A stretch of DNA of 64,000 nt, from NCBI GenBank assembly GCA_026225945.1, contig JAMJFZ010000877.1:60001-124000 (forward strand). Direction: 5' to 3'. Below the pieces are notes generated by a model, which did no database searches, was not told where the DNA came from, and saw only the letters and a list, made by a program, of their open reading frames with translations. Shown piece by piece: positions 26,031-38,040 of the stretch. The position numbers and the translations under genes were made by a program. How positions within the stretch are numbered: the first letter of the stretch is position 1; each line of letters begins with the position of its first letter. This DNA is from Cricetomys ansorgei (Eukaryota; Chordata; Mammalia; Rodentia; Nesomyidae).

Positions 26031-26519
26031 GAATCAACACTGAGGTACTAGGCATATGGTAAGCACCATTAAAACACTGCTAAACTCACTGGTTGCATTC
26101 ATGATGAGCTCTTTAAGCTTACATTGTAAACATTTCTTTTCACATTCATGTTCCTGTAACTGAGCAATGACATTAAGAATAGGGCAAATTGACTCTCAAA
26201 TTAGCAGACTCTCTAATTAGACTCTCTCTTGCTGCCTTGGCTGACCTGAGCAAAATGACTCTCAAATAGCCAGCAGGACTTCCCTTATGTGACCACCAGA
26301 TATCTAGAGCACTCCACAGATATCTTGAGACAGGACAGTTGCAGTTAATTGTCCTAGCTTAGATCATGTTTTAGAGAGAACAAGGACTTTGTTGTCAGCT
26401 GGTCTAGGGAGCATTCATGTGATATACTGGCTAAGAATCCATGTGTGGTGATCATGCTAAGGCTGAAAAAAAAAAACAGTTGTGCTTCTCAAAGAGAATT
26501 GTCACTGGAACAATAAGAA

Positions 26520-27520
26520 ATTGTTTTCTCAAAATCAGCACACAGAAGCAGCTATAGCTGTGGTCCAAGGGACTAATCTACTTGTCAAGCCTAACTTAGC
26601 GACATAAGGATTGTCCACATAGTACTCATTTTGTAGGTGTGAAAGATTAAGTGGATCATGGACAGCAGCTGAGGAAGGATCAGAGTTCTGAGAGGGCAGA
26701 GGTGATGCCTCTGTTGTAAGTAATGGAGATACCAGGATATTGAAGATGCCAGAACTGTGGGATCTCCACAAGGTAAGCTGAAGTTGTGCAGTGGACATGG
26801 CCTACCAAACAAGCTGTATGTGCCATTAGCTGCAGAATTGGAGAGGTGGGTCTCCAAGCTTCAGACATCAGATACAGAGCTGGAGGGTTTGATTTATTCT
26901 CGTAGATTTCTATTTTGTTTAATAGTGATTATAATATACCCCAGTTCTTCCCTTTTGGAATAAGAATGTTTCAGTATATAATTCATGACTTTGGATTTCT
27001 AAAGTGACTCGAGACTTTTACAAAAGGTTTGGACATTTTTAAGGGTTCAGATAAAAAAAACCTATGGGAACTTTAAATTTGGGCCATAATTTACACTATT
27101 AAGTAGCATCAGACTTTGGGGACAATGGTTGTAAAGTTATGGCTTAACGTAGTATGCTCTATGTCAAGTTAATAAGGGATAGATTTTGCTGGTTAGTTTT
27201 AACCAAGAGATACCTGGGAAGAGTCATAATGAAGAATTATCTAAATCAGGTTGGCCTGTGGGCATGCCTGTAGAGAACTGTCCTGATTATTAAGTAACCC
27301 AGCCCACTGTGGTTGGCAAGCTGATAGCAAGCAAGTATTCATGTTTATTCCTCTCTCTGCTTTTGACCATGGATGTGATTCTTTAAGTTCCTGCTATGAA
27401 TTCCCTGCAATAATGGACTAAAACCTGGAATTGTAAGCTAAATAAACCCGTTCCTTCCATGAGATTTTTGCTGAGTGTTTGGTTGTTTGTTTTTTTTTTC
27501 TTTTTTCACAGTAACTGAAA
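26520..27520 (+). mobile_element. Long rodent composite DNA element, truncated copy
   Basis: TCCAAGCTTCAGACATCAG, the ACTTTAAATTTGGGCCATAA region and TTTGGGGACAATGG precede a hAT-type end (27190-27520) that closes with GCTAAATAAACCCGTTCC. The same succession occurs at 35745-37272. The open frames at 26535-26963 belong to the repeat. Confidence 0.6.
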
Positions 27521-27539
27521 TGAAATGATGACATAATAC

Positions 27540-28290
27540 TCAGGAGTTTCAGAGTCTGGCTTATTTTACTTAATGTGATGGTATCCAGAGCCATGCACTC
27601 TCCTGAAAAGCACATAGTTTCGTTCTTGAATGAAATGCTATTTGTGTATATATCCACCACATTTTCGTTACCCAATTTTGATGGACATCTATATCGGCGC
27701 TATTTCTTGGCTGCAGTGAACAATGCAGTAATAACCATGAGTATGCTAGTATATCTGTGGTCTGCTGAGTTTGGGTTCTTTGAGTACTTCTCAGGAGTAA
27801 CATAGATGAACAATGTGATAATTGAACTCAGAATTTTTTGAGGATTCTCCATACTGATTTCTACAGTGGTTAGGTGGGTTTATGATCTCACCAGCAGTGT
27901 ATGAGGGGTCCCGTTCCCCAACATCCTGACTAGCATTTGCTGTTATATGTGTTCTTTTGTTATTGTTATTGTCATTGTTTTTGAGACAGGGTTTCTCTGT
28001 TGTAACTCTGTCTGTCCTGGAACTCACTCTGTAGACCAGGCTGGCCTCAAACTCACAGAGATTCACCTGCCTCTGCCTCCTGAGTGCTGGGATTAAAGGC
28101 TTGCATCACCATTGCCCAGAAGTTATGTGTGTTCTTAATGATGGGCATTCTGACTTTACTGAGATGATATCTCAGCGTCACTTTAATTTGCATTTCCCTG
28201 GTAGCTAAGGTCCTTAGATATTTTTCAAATGTTTATTGGCTATTTGTATTTCTTGTTTTGTTAACTGTCTGTTCAGGTGATCTGACATCA
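27540..28290 (-). mobile_element. L1 ORF2 3' fragment split by a B1
   Basis: TTGGCTGCAGTGAACAATGC and TTTCTACAGTGGTTAGGTGG are L1 ORF2 sequence near its 3' end read backwards. The L1 resumes past the B1 at about 28125 with GGCATTCTGACTTTACTGAG. Frames on either strand here are remnants. Confidence 0.8.
27970..28122 (-). mobile_element. B1 SINE inserted in L1
   Basis: TTTTTGAGACAGGGTTTCTC to CTTGCATCACCATTGCCCAG is a complete, little-diverged B1 on the minus strand, younger than the L1 it splits. Confidence 0.95.
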
Positions 28291-28299
28291 AATGACATT

Positions 28300-28990
28300 T
28301 TTCTTGCTGACTTTTAGTAATGTGAGCTGAGATGGTAACAAAGGAATGGAGCAGCAGAAAACAGCAGAGAAACAACAGGCATAGTGGAAGCAAAACTGAA
28401 GAGCCACCAACACCTGAGCAGCAGGCAGCAGGCAGTAAGAGCAACTGAAGTTGCTCAACTGAAGCAGGCAGTAAAAAGCTGCTGAACACCTTGTAAGTGT
28501 CCAGGGCAGGGAGAAGAAAGGTGGTGAAAAGAGAGAGAGAGAGACAAGAGGGGGCAAAGAGCTGAGGCTAAAGAAGGATGAGAGGCTGTTGGGAACCAAA
28601 AGGAAAACTCAGGACTTCTTCACCAGAATTCCAAAGAACTGTCACAACTTTGACGTCAAGAGTCTCAGAGCCTAGACTGAGAGCTTTAACATTGGCAGCT
28701 GTCTGTGGATAACAGCCCTTCTACCCAGATGCTCTGTGTGTAATGTAACACTAGGGGGTACCACTTGCTACTGCTTCCACCTGCATACTGCCACAAGGTA
28801 CTGCTGCTAGACATTGAGGGAAAGGAGACTTTCGGAGAATGACAGGTCTTCTCCTTGTTTGCCCTTGATTTCTATCCATGCACAGCAAACGAATCCTCAA
28901 GAAACTGATTGGTGACAGTATACAGCATCTTGAGATGAAGAAAATGAAATTTTGGAAGATGATTTCTATTAACATGATCAACTCCTTTGG
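28300..28990. repeat. Purine-rich, possibly LTR-derived segment
   Basis: AGCAGCAGAAAACAGCAGAG and the CAGCAGGCAGCAGGCAGTAA stretch precede a GA-rich block (28505-28560). Long minus-strand frames (28214-28599) reflect this composition. I cannot assign a family. Confidence 0.3.
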
Positions 28991-30030
28991 TGCCTACAGC
29001 AACAGATTTCAAAGACAGAATGCTTGGAAATTAAAAAGATGAGTCAACTTTAAGTATGGAAAACATATCATCCCCAACAGTTGATCAGCTGCCGACAGTT
29101 CCTTTCCTCTTTCTACTCATAGCAGATACTTTCTGGTCAGTTCTTAGGTAATCTGAACCTGTGAATGTACAACCAAAAGACTCCTTAAAGCCTTCCAAAC
29201 GGACTTGTGAAAATCCTGTCTGCCTAGATCCCTCTTCTATGATGCCCCATCTTGGGAATTCAAGCTTCTTTGGGTCTGTTGAGCTTTTTTTCTGCCTCCT
29301 TTTCACTCAGCCCAGAGGGGCTCCTGAGAACCGCCTGGAATCCCGTTTACTGTGGTGGTGTAATGTTTTCCCTAAGCAGAGCTTTGGAGTAATGGTTGAG
29401 CTACTTTGTAAGTTTCCATTCTGTCTGGAATCACTTTGTTCTGCCTTGTATACAAAACCTAAAAATTGTATACAAAAAAATTGAATACAAAAAGCCTATA
29501 TTTATTTATGGTTTTGCATTTTATAATCATTTATAAAAGGGACTAGGCTAGTACCAGTTACTTCATCCTGGTCCATGTGAAATCTCCTAAGGCAATCTAG
29601 TTTTTGACAAGAATCAGTGTCTAGCATCACACAGTCTTTCACAACTGCAATCCCCCTCCGCCCCCTACACACGTATATGTAATAAAATTTAGAATGGCTA
29701 ATGTATTAGGAAAGCATGGGTTTGTCTGATTTCAAAAAAAAGAGAAAAAGTAGACTATACTCTCAAGAAATTCCAATATGCAAGTAAAAATGCTCTTATG
29801 TGTCAAGAAATCAAAATCATATATGGCTTAAAGCTCTTTTTTTTTTTGGCCCATGGTTCAACTGTTTTGGGCAGAAGCTCCACCCTAGGGCTTGTTACTG
29901 TAATCTCTGGGCATAGTTAAGTATTACTGATGAGAATTCTTGTATCTGTTCTTTTGATTCTTATTTAAAGTGTTATTTATAACTTCTAGTTGCCTCATGA
30001 AGTAAAAAAAAAAAAATTTTGACATATGTT
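28991..30030. other. Non-coding DNA, nothing recognised
   Basis: The plus frame at 29161-29484 and the minus frame at 29085-29306 overlap and show no known domain. A decayed processed 3' UTR is possible but unsupported. Confidence 0.35.
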
Positions 30031-30119
30031 TCCAGATGTGGTGCCACAAACTTAACACTTAGGCTTAGGTAGGAGAGTCATGAGTTCCAGACCAGTCTAG
30101 GCAGTATAACAAGATCCTT

Positions 30120-30495
30120 CCTGTGGCCGTTTGACTGAAAATGGCTCCCATAGGCTCGTATTGTTCGAATACTTGGTTCCCAGCTGGTGGAACTATCTGG
30201 AAAGAATTAGGAGGTGTGGTCTTGTTGGAAAAGGTATATCACTGCTGGCAGACAGACTTTGAGGCTTCAAAAGACTAGTGCCATTCTGTCATTCTTTTTC
30301 TCTCCCTCCATCTCTCTCTCTCTCTCTCTGTCTCCTACTTGCAGATCAAGATGTGAGCGCTCAACTGTTTCTGCCACCAGGCCTTTGCTCCACCATCATA
30401 GATTCTAACCACCTGAAACCAGAAGCCCAATTAAATGGTTCCTTTTATAAGTTGCCTTGGTCATAGTGTTTCGTCACAACAATAGAAAAGTAAGA
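30120..30495 (+). mobile_element. Rodent hAT-type DNA element, second family
   Basis: ATGGCTCCCATAGGCTCGTA, GGTGGAACTATCTGGAAAG, GCAGATCAAGATGTGAGCGC and CCAATTAAATGGTTCC are in the order of a common rodent element, with a (TC)n run inside. The frames at 30214-30466 are repeat-derived. Confidence 0.7.
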
Positions 30496-30890
30496 CATTG
30501 TATAAACAGTAAATTTTAAAAACATGTTCATTTCATATTTATATGAGTGTCATGCTTTAATCCTGTTCTTTAAAAAGTTAAATTTTATAATTTTAGAGGC
30601 TAAATAAAGTTCTCAGTACATTCACCTGCCAGGACCAGACAAATTTCAGACATAGAAAAGAATACTTCATGCATAGTTTAAGCTCATGAGCAGACTTTTC
30701 TTAACTCACCGAGAGGACAAATGTTTCCAAGTGTCAATTTTCTGAGCTGCTAACATAGTGTTTGCTTGATTTCAGACACTTAGGGACCATCAGTTATTCT
30801 GCGATATTGGTAGGACTAGATCAAAATTTGGGTTTTGGTGTCTGATGATTTTAAGGGTAAATGGATTTCTGATTTAGTGAGCCCTTATCC

Positions 30891-31011
30891 ATCTACAGCC
30901 ATATGACCCTGAATGAAACCTATCTTGTTTGATCCCAGAAGCTAAGCAGGGTCAGATTTGTTTAGTACATGGATGAGATTGAGACTTAATCCCCGGTATG
31001 AGGTAATAGAT
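30891..31011 (+). pseudogene. 5S rRNA pseudogene
   Basis: About 121 bases follow the 5S rRNA gene from ATCTACAGCCATA to the degraded 3' end. The internal promoter A block AAGCTAAGCAGGGTC is intact, and TTTAGTACATGGATGAGA recalls the C block. Many C-to-T and G-to-A changes (for example GAACGCGCCCGATC becoming GAATGAAACCTATC) break the base pairing. No T-run terminator follows, so it should be inactive. Confidence 0.85.
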
Positions 31012-31424
31012 AATCTGCTTGTCATTTGGATTTGTGTTTTTGAGATCAAATAAATTAAAAATCACAGCCGTTGAGAGAATGCACTACTCCTGCTTTGTTT
31101 TGTTTAAGTATCTAGACTAATATTTACTCTGTCTGGGGTTACTATTGACCATGAGTGAAACTGTAGAATTGAAGTTGTGGGTGTGATTTCTCTTGACCCG
31201 TATGCCTTCTTCCATGTCTGTGATTTGGAAATGCCTTCCCTTCTGATTACATGAGTGTGCCATTTTTCCTGCTTCTGAATGATCTAATCCATTAGTTCAT
31301 AAAATGAATTCTTCTGAGTGATATATGTAATATAATCACTTTAAGAATTGAACTTTGCATAAAGTTCACACCAATCTTTGGCAAACAAGACTTGTTTCAC
31401 ATTTTGCTTTGGGATGATTGATTT

Positions 31425-31830
31425 TCCTTGTCAATTTGAGGGGGCTGAGGGATCACCTGGCAGTTGACAAAATATTGATCCTATATGTGTCTGGGAGGTT
31501 GCTTCTGGAAGAGAATAGCATTTGAAACTACAGGCTGAGTCAAGAGCACACTAACTGATGTTGGTAGGTATCACCTAACTGACTGAGGGCCTCAAAAGAA
31601 CAAAAATAGTGGAGAAAGTGCGAACTTGTTCTTTCTGAGACATTCACTTTTTTCTGATCTTAGTCACTGGCATTCCTAAATGTGGGACTTAGAGATTCAG
31701 GCTAGGAACTTAGGCCACCTCCCTCACTCTTCCCCATTTCCCAGGCCCAATTACATTGTCAGGTTTCCTGAGTATCAAGCCTGCAGACTGTGGGCCTTTT
31801 GGAGGCCCACATTTGAGATAACACATTTAA
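31425..31830 (+). repeat. Ancient mammalian-wide DNA repeat
   Basis: TTGTCAATTTGAGGGGGCTG, TGTGTCTGGGAGGTTGCTTC and CTGCAGACTGTGGGCCTTTT match, in order, a repeat also common in primates. Another copy of the family lies reversed at 59530-60170. Confidence 0.55.
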
Positions 31831-32329
31831 ATAACAAATCTATTTCTGAGATACCAGGCCTGCACAGCCTGCTCTTGCACAAAAGGGATGTTTCTGTACT
31901 GAAGGCAAATGACTTTTTATTCTAGAATACGAAAAAATAGTCATATAAACCAAAACTGAATTGGCACAGAAAACCTCAGAAAGTTTATAGAAACATAGTT
32001 TGAAAGAGGAAACATATTTGTTTTAAGAATTTTCAAGGCCAACTCAGAGTATATGAGTTAATGCATAAGATTTTCACAAAGGGATTATGAAGACTTTTGA
32101 TACTAGATACTGAACTCAACTGGAGAATTGGAATTGCTCTGTAAAGCAGACCAAGTTTTGTTACAGTTTGAGTCTGGTTTAATAAAATATGCTAAAGACA
32201 ACTCTTCAGATGTATCCATTTTCTGTGTTCGTGAACATATTAGCAAAAACTTCGTGGCTTAAAAGGCATGCATGTTTATATGCACACAGTTCTGGATGTC
32301 AGAATGTACTTTCTTTTTCTTTCACTTTC

Positions 32330-32930
32330 TTTTCTTCTTAGTAATATACTCTCAAGCAGCATTCTGCACTCATATATTTTGATCGGATTCACCCCCATTG
32401 CCCTCTTATTCTCTTCTGCCCCCTAATGAATTTCTTAATCTTCCCATCTAGTCCTATTTTCATGTCTTTCATTGGACTCATTACATTTAATTAAGGTTTC
32501 TTGACTGGTTATTTACTGAAGCACAGGCAATGTAACCAGTAGCTACATCACTAAGGAAAAGCATCCCCTCCCCAGCAACTGTTAACTGTCAATCACCACT
32601 TAAGAAAAAGACTCCCCCCACTCCCCACACACACCAGCAACTGTTAACTGCCAATAGCTCCTTCTGCTTCCACAATGGATTATTGATGAGATCTATCTCA
32701 TTCAGAACCTGGGCAGGTAAGCACGGCTGCCAAGCAGACAGCATATATCTGAACAAAATAACCTCTAATAAATTCTTATCGTGTTACATGCCCTGCATTA
32801 TTCTCTTTAAAGTAAAAAGAAAGGTCTGGGCATGGAATTACAAGACATGATTGCTAATCCAGGAAGACTGCCCCAAGTCTACGGCCAGCAACTGTTAACT
32901 GTCAATCACCACTTATGATCCTTTCTTAAA
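32330..32930 (-). mobile_element. L1 3' UTR fragments with a triplicated block
   Basis: C-rich TTCACCCCCATTGCCCTC and the block CAGCAACTGTTAACTGTCAA are L1 3' UTR-like on the minus strand. The block recurs at about 32572, 32635 and 32886. Confidence 0.55.
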
Positions 32931-33214
32931 TGTTCCAATATCATGGCTATTTTCTTTGTATCCTTCTTCAAACCATCTTACATTTGGAGACTTAACTAAT
33001 ACTCTGAAATGCGTTTTATACTTAAGGTTTTATTTTGTGACAATCAAGGTGTTACAAAATGATTTGTCTGATATACTAGCAGTCATGCGTTACACACAAA
33101 AGTTATCAAGAAGTTCTCCCTAATCGTAACATTTTTCTAAATCAACATAGCTTCTAACTGTATTCTAATTGCTTATTCTTATATATACAAATTAGCATAG
33201 CTCTCTTGTCAAGC

Positions 33215-33663
33215 TTCTTTTTGCAGAAGACAGAAACCATTACAGAAAGATACAACTGGTAAAAATGCAGAGGATAAGTAAGCATGAGATTCCCAGCCCC
33301 AAATGGTACATCTACAAAGCAGCCTCTACATCTAAATCTCAGGTAACATCTCAGAAATGGGTTGAGGAAGAGTGTAAGAGCCAGAGGACCAGTACCCCTG
33401 CTGGGAAACAGTGTCTTCTAGACATAACATCTATGAAATTTCAATAGTATGGTTGCATAAAAGACCCACATAATGATAATACCAGTCAACATACCAACAT
33501 GGTGGGGGCGAAATTCCACAATGCACCATTCCTGATTGAAAAGCTACAGGTAGTAAATGCCTCCAGAGAGAGAGAATCAGTTTTCTGCAGAGAAAGAGCC
33601 CCTGGAAAGTTACCCAATCCCAAGTAATCAGCTCTAAACAAATATCTATGCAAGTGGACTGAG

Positions 33664-33703
<40 letters not shown>

Positions 33704-33840
33704 ACGCTAATCACAGAAGAGCTATGCATTCAAGAGGGGCTTGGGAGGATGGGAAGAGCTGAATGGGAGAGAGGGATGGGTGAAAAATTATGCAAATACA
33801 GTGTGCTCACTTAATGACATTCTCAAAAATAATTTTTTTT
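33215..33840 (+). mobile_element. L1 3' UTR with (TG)n
   Basis: GAAACCATTACAGAAAGATA, AGAGCCAGAGGACCAGTACC, a TG run (33665-33702) and GAGGGATGGGTGAAAAATT follow the same order as the L1 3' UTR at 49230-49800. Confidence 0.75.
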
Positions 33841-33978
33841 CTAAGGACAGTTCTCCCCGTGTCACTGTAGCTTGCCTGAAACTGTGTAGACCAGGCTGGC
33901 CTTAAACTCACTGAGATCCACCCAACTCTACTTCCTGAGTTCTGGTATTAAAGATGTTTCTTATCATTCCCAGCTCAA
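33840..33978 (-). mobile_element. B1 SINE
   Basis: TGTGTAGACCAGGCTGGCCT and TTCCTGAGTTCTGGTATTAA are B1 on the minus strand. Confidence 0.85.
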
Positions 33979-34014
33979 AAAAAGAAACAAACTTTTAACT
34001 TAAAGAAGTTCTCT

Positions 34015-34115
34015 GCTGAGCAGTGGTGGTGCACACTTTTAATCCCAGCACTTGGAAGACAGAGGCAGGCGAATCTCTGTGAGTTCAAGCAGAGAAACCA
34101 TCCTCTCTTGAAAGC
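34015..34115 (+). mobile_element. B1 SINE, internally deleted
   Basis: CTGAGCAGTGGTGGTGCACA to GTGAGTTCAAGCAGAGAAAC shows a B1 whose middle is lost. Confidence 0.85.
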
Positions 34116-34439
34116 ACCTCCACCCCCAAAAAAGAAGACGTTCTCAAGGTCTGCCATGGATTATATTTGTATATTAATTCATTTTATCTATAGATTATAC
34201 ATAACAATTGTACATGTTTTGGGGAACATTGTGATATTTCAAAACAATATATATCATTTAATGCTTAAATTAGGGTATGGGTAATATTAATAAGCATTTT
34301 AGAAAGTGTGTCATTTAATAGGAAGGAACTAGATAATTACAAATTCTAAATATTTTTGATTTTACCAGTGTTCTGGCAGGAGTTTCCCTGCTGACCATGG
34401 CAAGTACCGCTGTAGTATCAGGATTTCAGTTGTTATTTT

Positions 34440-34520
34440 TTATTTATTAATCTGTTGTGCTAAAGATTGAACCTAAAGTCTCACTCATTCCTATCATTGA
34501 GCTGTATCCCCAGACCTCAG
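34440..34520 (-). mobile_element. ID-type SINE fragment
   Basis: GTGCTAAAGATTGAACCTAA and ATTGAGCTGTATCCCCAG read as an ID element on the minus strand. Confidence 0.5.
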
Positions 34521-34574
34521 TTACTATTGTCAGATGTTTGTTTATAACCTGTATTAGTTTGTGCCTAGTATCTG

Positions 34575-34808
34575 CTAGAGCAGTAGTTCTCAACCTTCCT
34601 AATGCTGTGACCCTTTAATACAGTTCCTCACGTTGTGGTGACCCCCAACCATAAAATTATTTCAATTACTACTTCATAACTGTAATTTTGCTATTGTTAT
34701 GAATCATAATGTAAATATCTGATATGCAGATGATCTTAGACAACCCCTGTAAAAGGGTCATTTGACCCCAAAAGGCATTACAACCCATAGGTTGAGAACC
34801 ACCATCCT
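34575..34808 (-). mobile_element. hAT-Charlie-type element (URR1-like)
   Basis: Terminal inverted repeats are visible: GCAGTAGTTCTCAACCTTCC on the left and GGTTGAGAACCACC on the right. The internal TAACTGTAATTTTGCTATTG is typical of this short rodent element. A second copy, in the other orientation, is at 52139-52362. Confidence 0.75.
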
Positions 34809-35744
34809 AGAAGTTTTCAAGTAAAGAAACACATCAAATTTATCTTTGTCATTGATTAAAATACAGATGCTCAGTACCTGCTCCATGCTTAATAGAATAT
34901 AAATGATTACATTTACAAAATATTTTGATCAACAAACCATCCTTAATGACTTTATAATTTTATTTTGCATAACATGGAAAGATTATTTTATCTTAAAATG
35001 CATTATTCTTGTTAAGCAAATGCTTAGTTAAATACTTGCCAAAAATTGCTTACATATGAAAACTATTATTTTCCTTGCAATAACTGAACTATAGGTATTA
35101 TAATGTTCTGGCATCTTTGCCTGGTTTTTTATGTATACTGGGTCTTATTGGAAGAACTAAACTCATCTACAGGATGCAGGTTTTTTGTCTTCAAGGACAA
35201 AATTTGTCACAAATCCCAGTAAAAAGAGAAGAATTCAGTTACTTCAGAGAATAGGCTCTTGCATCAGGGCTCATCATATCATTACCTGCCTTGGAGATCT
35301 TATAAATGGTGACAGTCAAATATCTAGAACATCTTAACTGGAAGGAAGTTGGACACAATAACTAACAAAAAAATCCAAAGATATAGCTTGTAAACTCATT
35401 CCTTTTCTCCTATCTGGCCTGTCCCAATCACAACACAACTGAAAGTTCTTAAAAGTGGGTTGTTCAATTTCTTCCTAGAAATCTGAGAGACCTTAACATA
35501 TGGTTACTAAAGAGATTCATTTCTCAGGAGATCATGTCAAACAATTTCTATCTCAATGCTCTTCTCTAGGACACAGTAAAAGAACATCAAGAATAGGTAG
35601 ATAAATTGGTTCTTCGTCCCTGCTCTGATGCCCACTCACATGAGACCCTGGATAAACTAATTACCATATCATGTTTGCTCAACTCATCTGACAAGTAGAT
35701 AGCTCCAAAAAATTCCTGTCTTCTGAATCCCATTTACCCATTTT

Positions 35745-37272
35745 CAGAAGATATCTTTCCCCAAGAAAATATAATAAAAACAGCAACAGAAACCCAACTA
35801 AGACAAAAATTGGTACCAGGTTCACAGGGAATTTCTGTGGCATACCTAATCATGTTTTATAGGCTCATGGAAAGACTTTTGAACTTTGGGCTAGAAATTA
35901 ATTGAGTATTCAGTTTAATGAACTTTTGTGAGAAGATAGATACCAAAAGAAGCATGGACAAAAGAGGCCTGCTGTGTGACATTTCAGAGAGAAGTAAAGA
36001 CTCTATCAAAGCTGTTTGTGTACTGTTGTGTATTAGGAATCTGGTTCTGGTCAGCTGGGCCTGAAAAAAATCAGCTATTGAGAAAATATCAGAAGCACTT
36101 AAGTGAAATCTTTGCTTTTTTGATAATTGACGCTAGTTAGCTAGAGCTAAGAAATTAGCAGTGATTAAGAAGAGACCAGCATCATTGACGTGAAATCCTC
36201 TGGGAGTATAGCCTCGAAGTCAGCACATAGAAGCTATGGTTCAGATGGTGCCAAGGCTGAATCTCATGGTTTTATTGACCTTGAGGTCATGAAAGGGACA
36301 TGCAAAGTAGCTTAGGCTTGGCACTTTGTTGCAGAGGTTTAGTCTCTGAAAAGAGGTAAAGAGAGAACATTTGTGAAGGTACAGCTTCAGTTACAGTAGA
36401 CACCCCAACATATTAGAGGTATCAATGCTGTGGCACTACTAAGGGCAGCAGAAGCTGTGGAATCCATTTAGCCTGAGCATAAGACAAGCCAGGTGTCCTA
36501 TGGATGGTAGGTCTGGAGAAGTGGAGTTGCCCAGGCCTTTTGGAGTCCTGAGAATTATGAATAAGTCTCAGACATCAGGCACTGATTTTTTTTTTATACT
36601 GTTGAGTTTTGGGTTTTCTTTTGCTTGTGATTGTGCCTGGCTTTTCCCTCTTGAAGAAAGAAAAAGTATTTAACTTGTTTTATTTTATAGGAACCTTGGA
36701 TCAGTTATGAAACCTTAGATGTTTTAGACTTTTAAGAGATGTTAGAAATTTAATAGACTGAATCTTTAAAATGTTGAGATTATTATAGACTGTGGGACCT
36801 TTAAAGTGATAGTATAATTTACATTATGATTGATATTACCATGACATCTTGGGGACAAACAAGAAAAAAATAGTTTATAGTTAGTGATGTGCTTATGTGT
36901 CAACTTGACAAGCGGTCAATAGTGTTGGTTAGTTTTTTGTCAACCTGACACAAACTAGATGCATCTGAAAAGAGCAAACCTCAGCTGATAAAAAGCCTCC
37001 ATAAGATTGTCCTGTGGGCAATGCCATACCTGGGTGGTGGTCCTTGAGTGTATAAGAAGACAAACTGAGAAGCCAGGCAGAGTAAGCCATGAATCAGTAT
37101 TCCTCCATGGCTTCTGCTTCAGATCCTGTGTGCAAGTTCCTGCCTTGAGTTCTTTCCCTGACTTCCTTTAGTGATGGGCTGTGATGTGGAAGTGGAAGCC
37201 CAATAAAACCTTTCCTCCTAAAGTTGCTTTTGTTCATGGTAGTTTATCATAGTAAGAGAAACCTAGTACAAT
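35745..37272 (+). mobile_element. Long rodent composite DNA element, near full length
   Basis: The copy starts near CCCAACTAAGACAAAAATTG and TTGGTACCAGG, passes TTGAACTTTGGGCTAGAAAT, CTCAGACATCAGGCACTGA and TTTGTCAACCTGACACAAAC, and ends with CCCAATAAAACCTTTCCTCC. It contains no long frame. The last 390 bases are the hAT-type module also found alone at four other places in the window. Confidence 0.65.
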
Positions 37273-37479
37273 AAATAAAATAAAATCCAATTTTCACATC
37301 AAAAGGTAGTTTGAGTGACACAAAACTACATGAATGTTAAAAGAAAGAAATTTCTCTTAAGATTGTTTTTGTTTTATATTACAAAAGGAATATGAATTCA
37401 AGCTTTATAAACCACCACAAACACATACGAAAGAGTGCATTACCACTGTTACTGGTTTTTTCCCCAGCTCAGACAAAGG

Positions 37480-38040
37480 TTGAAAGGTGCCCTGGCATTC
37501 TGGAGCCAAGAAACCACATAGCTCTGATGTTGGGAAGGTGTCTGTTAGGGTCTTTATTCAGCTCGAACAGAGGTGGAAAAGTGGCCTGGTATTAGGAGTC
37601 CAGGAATCACACAGCTCTGACAGGAAGGTGCCCTGGCAGTCAGGAGCCCAGGGACCACAGAGGAGTAGTTGTCCCTAATGGAAAGATATCCTGACATTGA
37701 GGAAGCCAGGAACCACACAACCCTGAGGTGGGGAAGGTGTCCCCAATGTGTTTACAGCTCTTAGAGGAAGATGCCCTGGCAGCCAGGCGCCTAGGGACCA
37801 TACAGCTCTGAGGAGGGGAAGGTGTCCCTAATGGGAAGGTATCCTGACACTCGGGAAGCCAGGAGCCATACAGCTCTGAGGTGGGGAAGGTGTCCCCAGT
37901 GAAGGTGTCCTGACACTAGGGAAGCCATGAACCACACAGCCCTGAGGAGGGGAAGGTGTCCCCAGTGAAGGTCTCCTGACACTAGGGAAGCCATGAACCA
38001 CACAGCTCTTCCAGCGCTGAGGTGGGGAAGGCTTCCTCAG
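37480..38040. repeat. Minisatellite, unit about 66 bp
   Basis: Units run from GAAGGTGTCCCCAGTGAAGG, through CTGACACTAGGGAAGCCATG and AACCACACAGCCCTGAGG, to the next unit. The last two units (about 37880-38000) are nearly identical; those on the left are more diverged and vary in length. Frames here and on the minus strand (37791-38003) are repeat artefacts. Confidence 0.9.

Noticed and set aside
29161..29484. Possible processed pseudogene or conserved 3' UTR
   Set aside because: No recognisable protein homology, poly(A) tail or target-site duplication could be seen. It is kept only as anonymous DNA.
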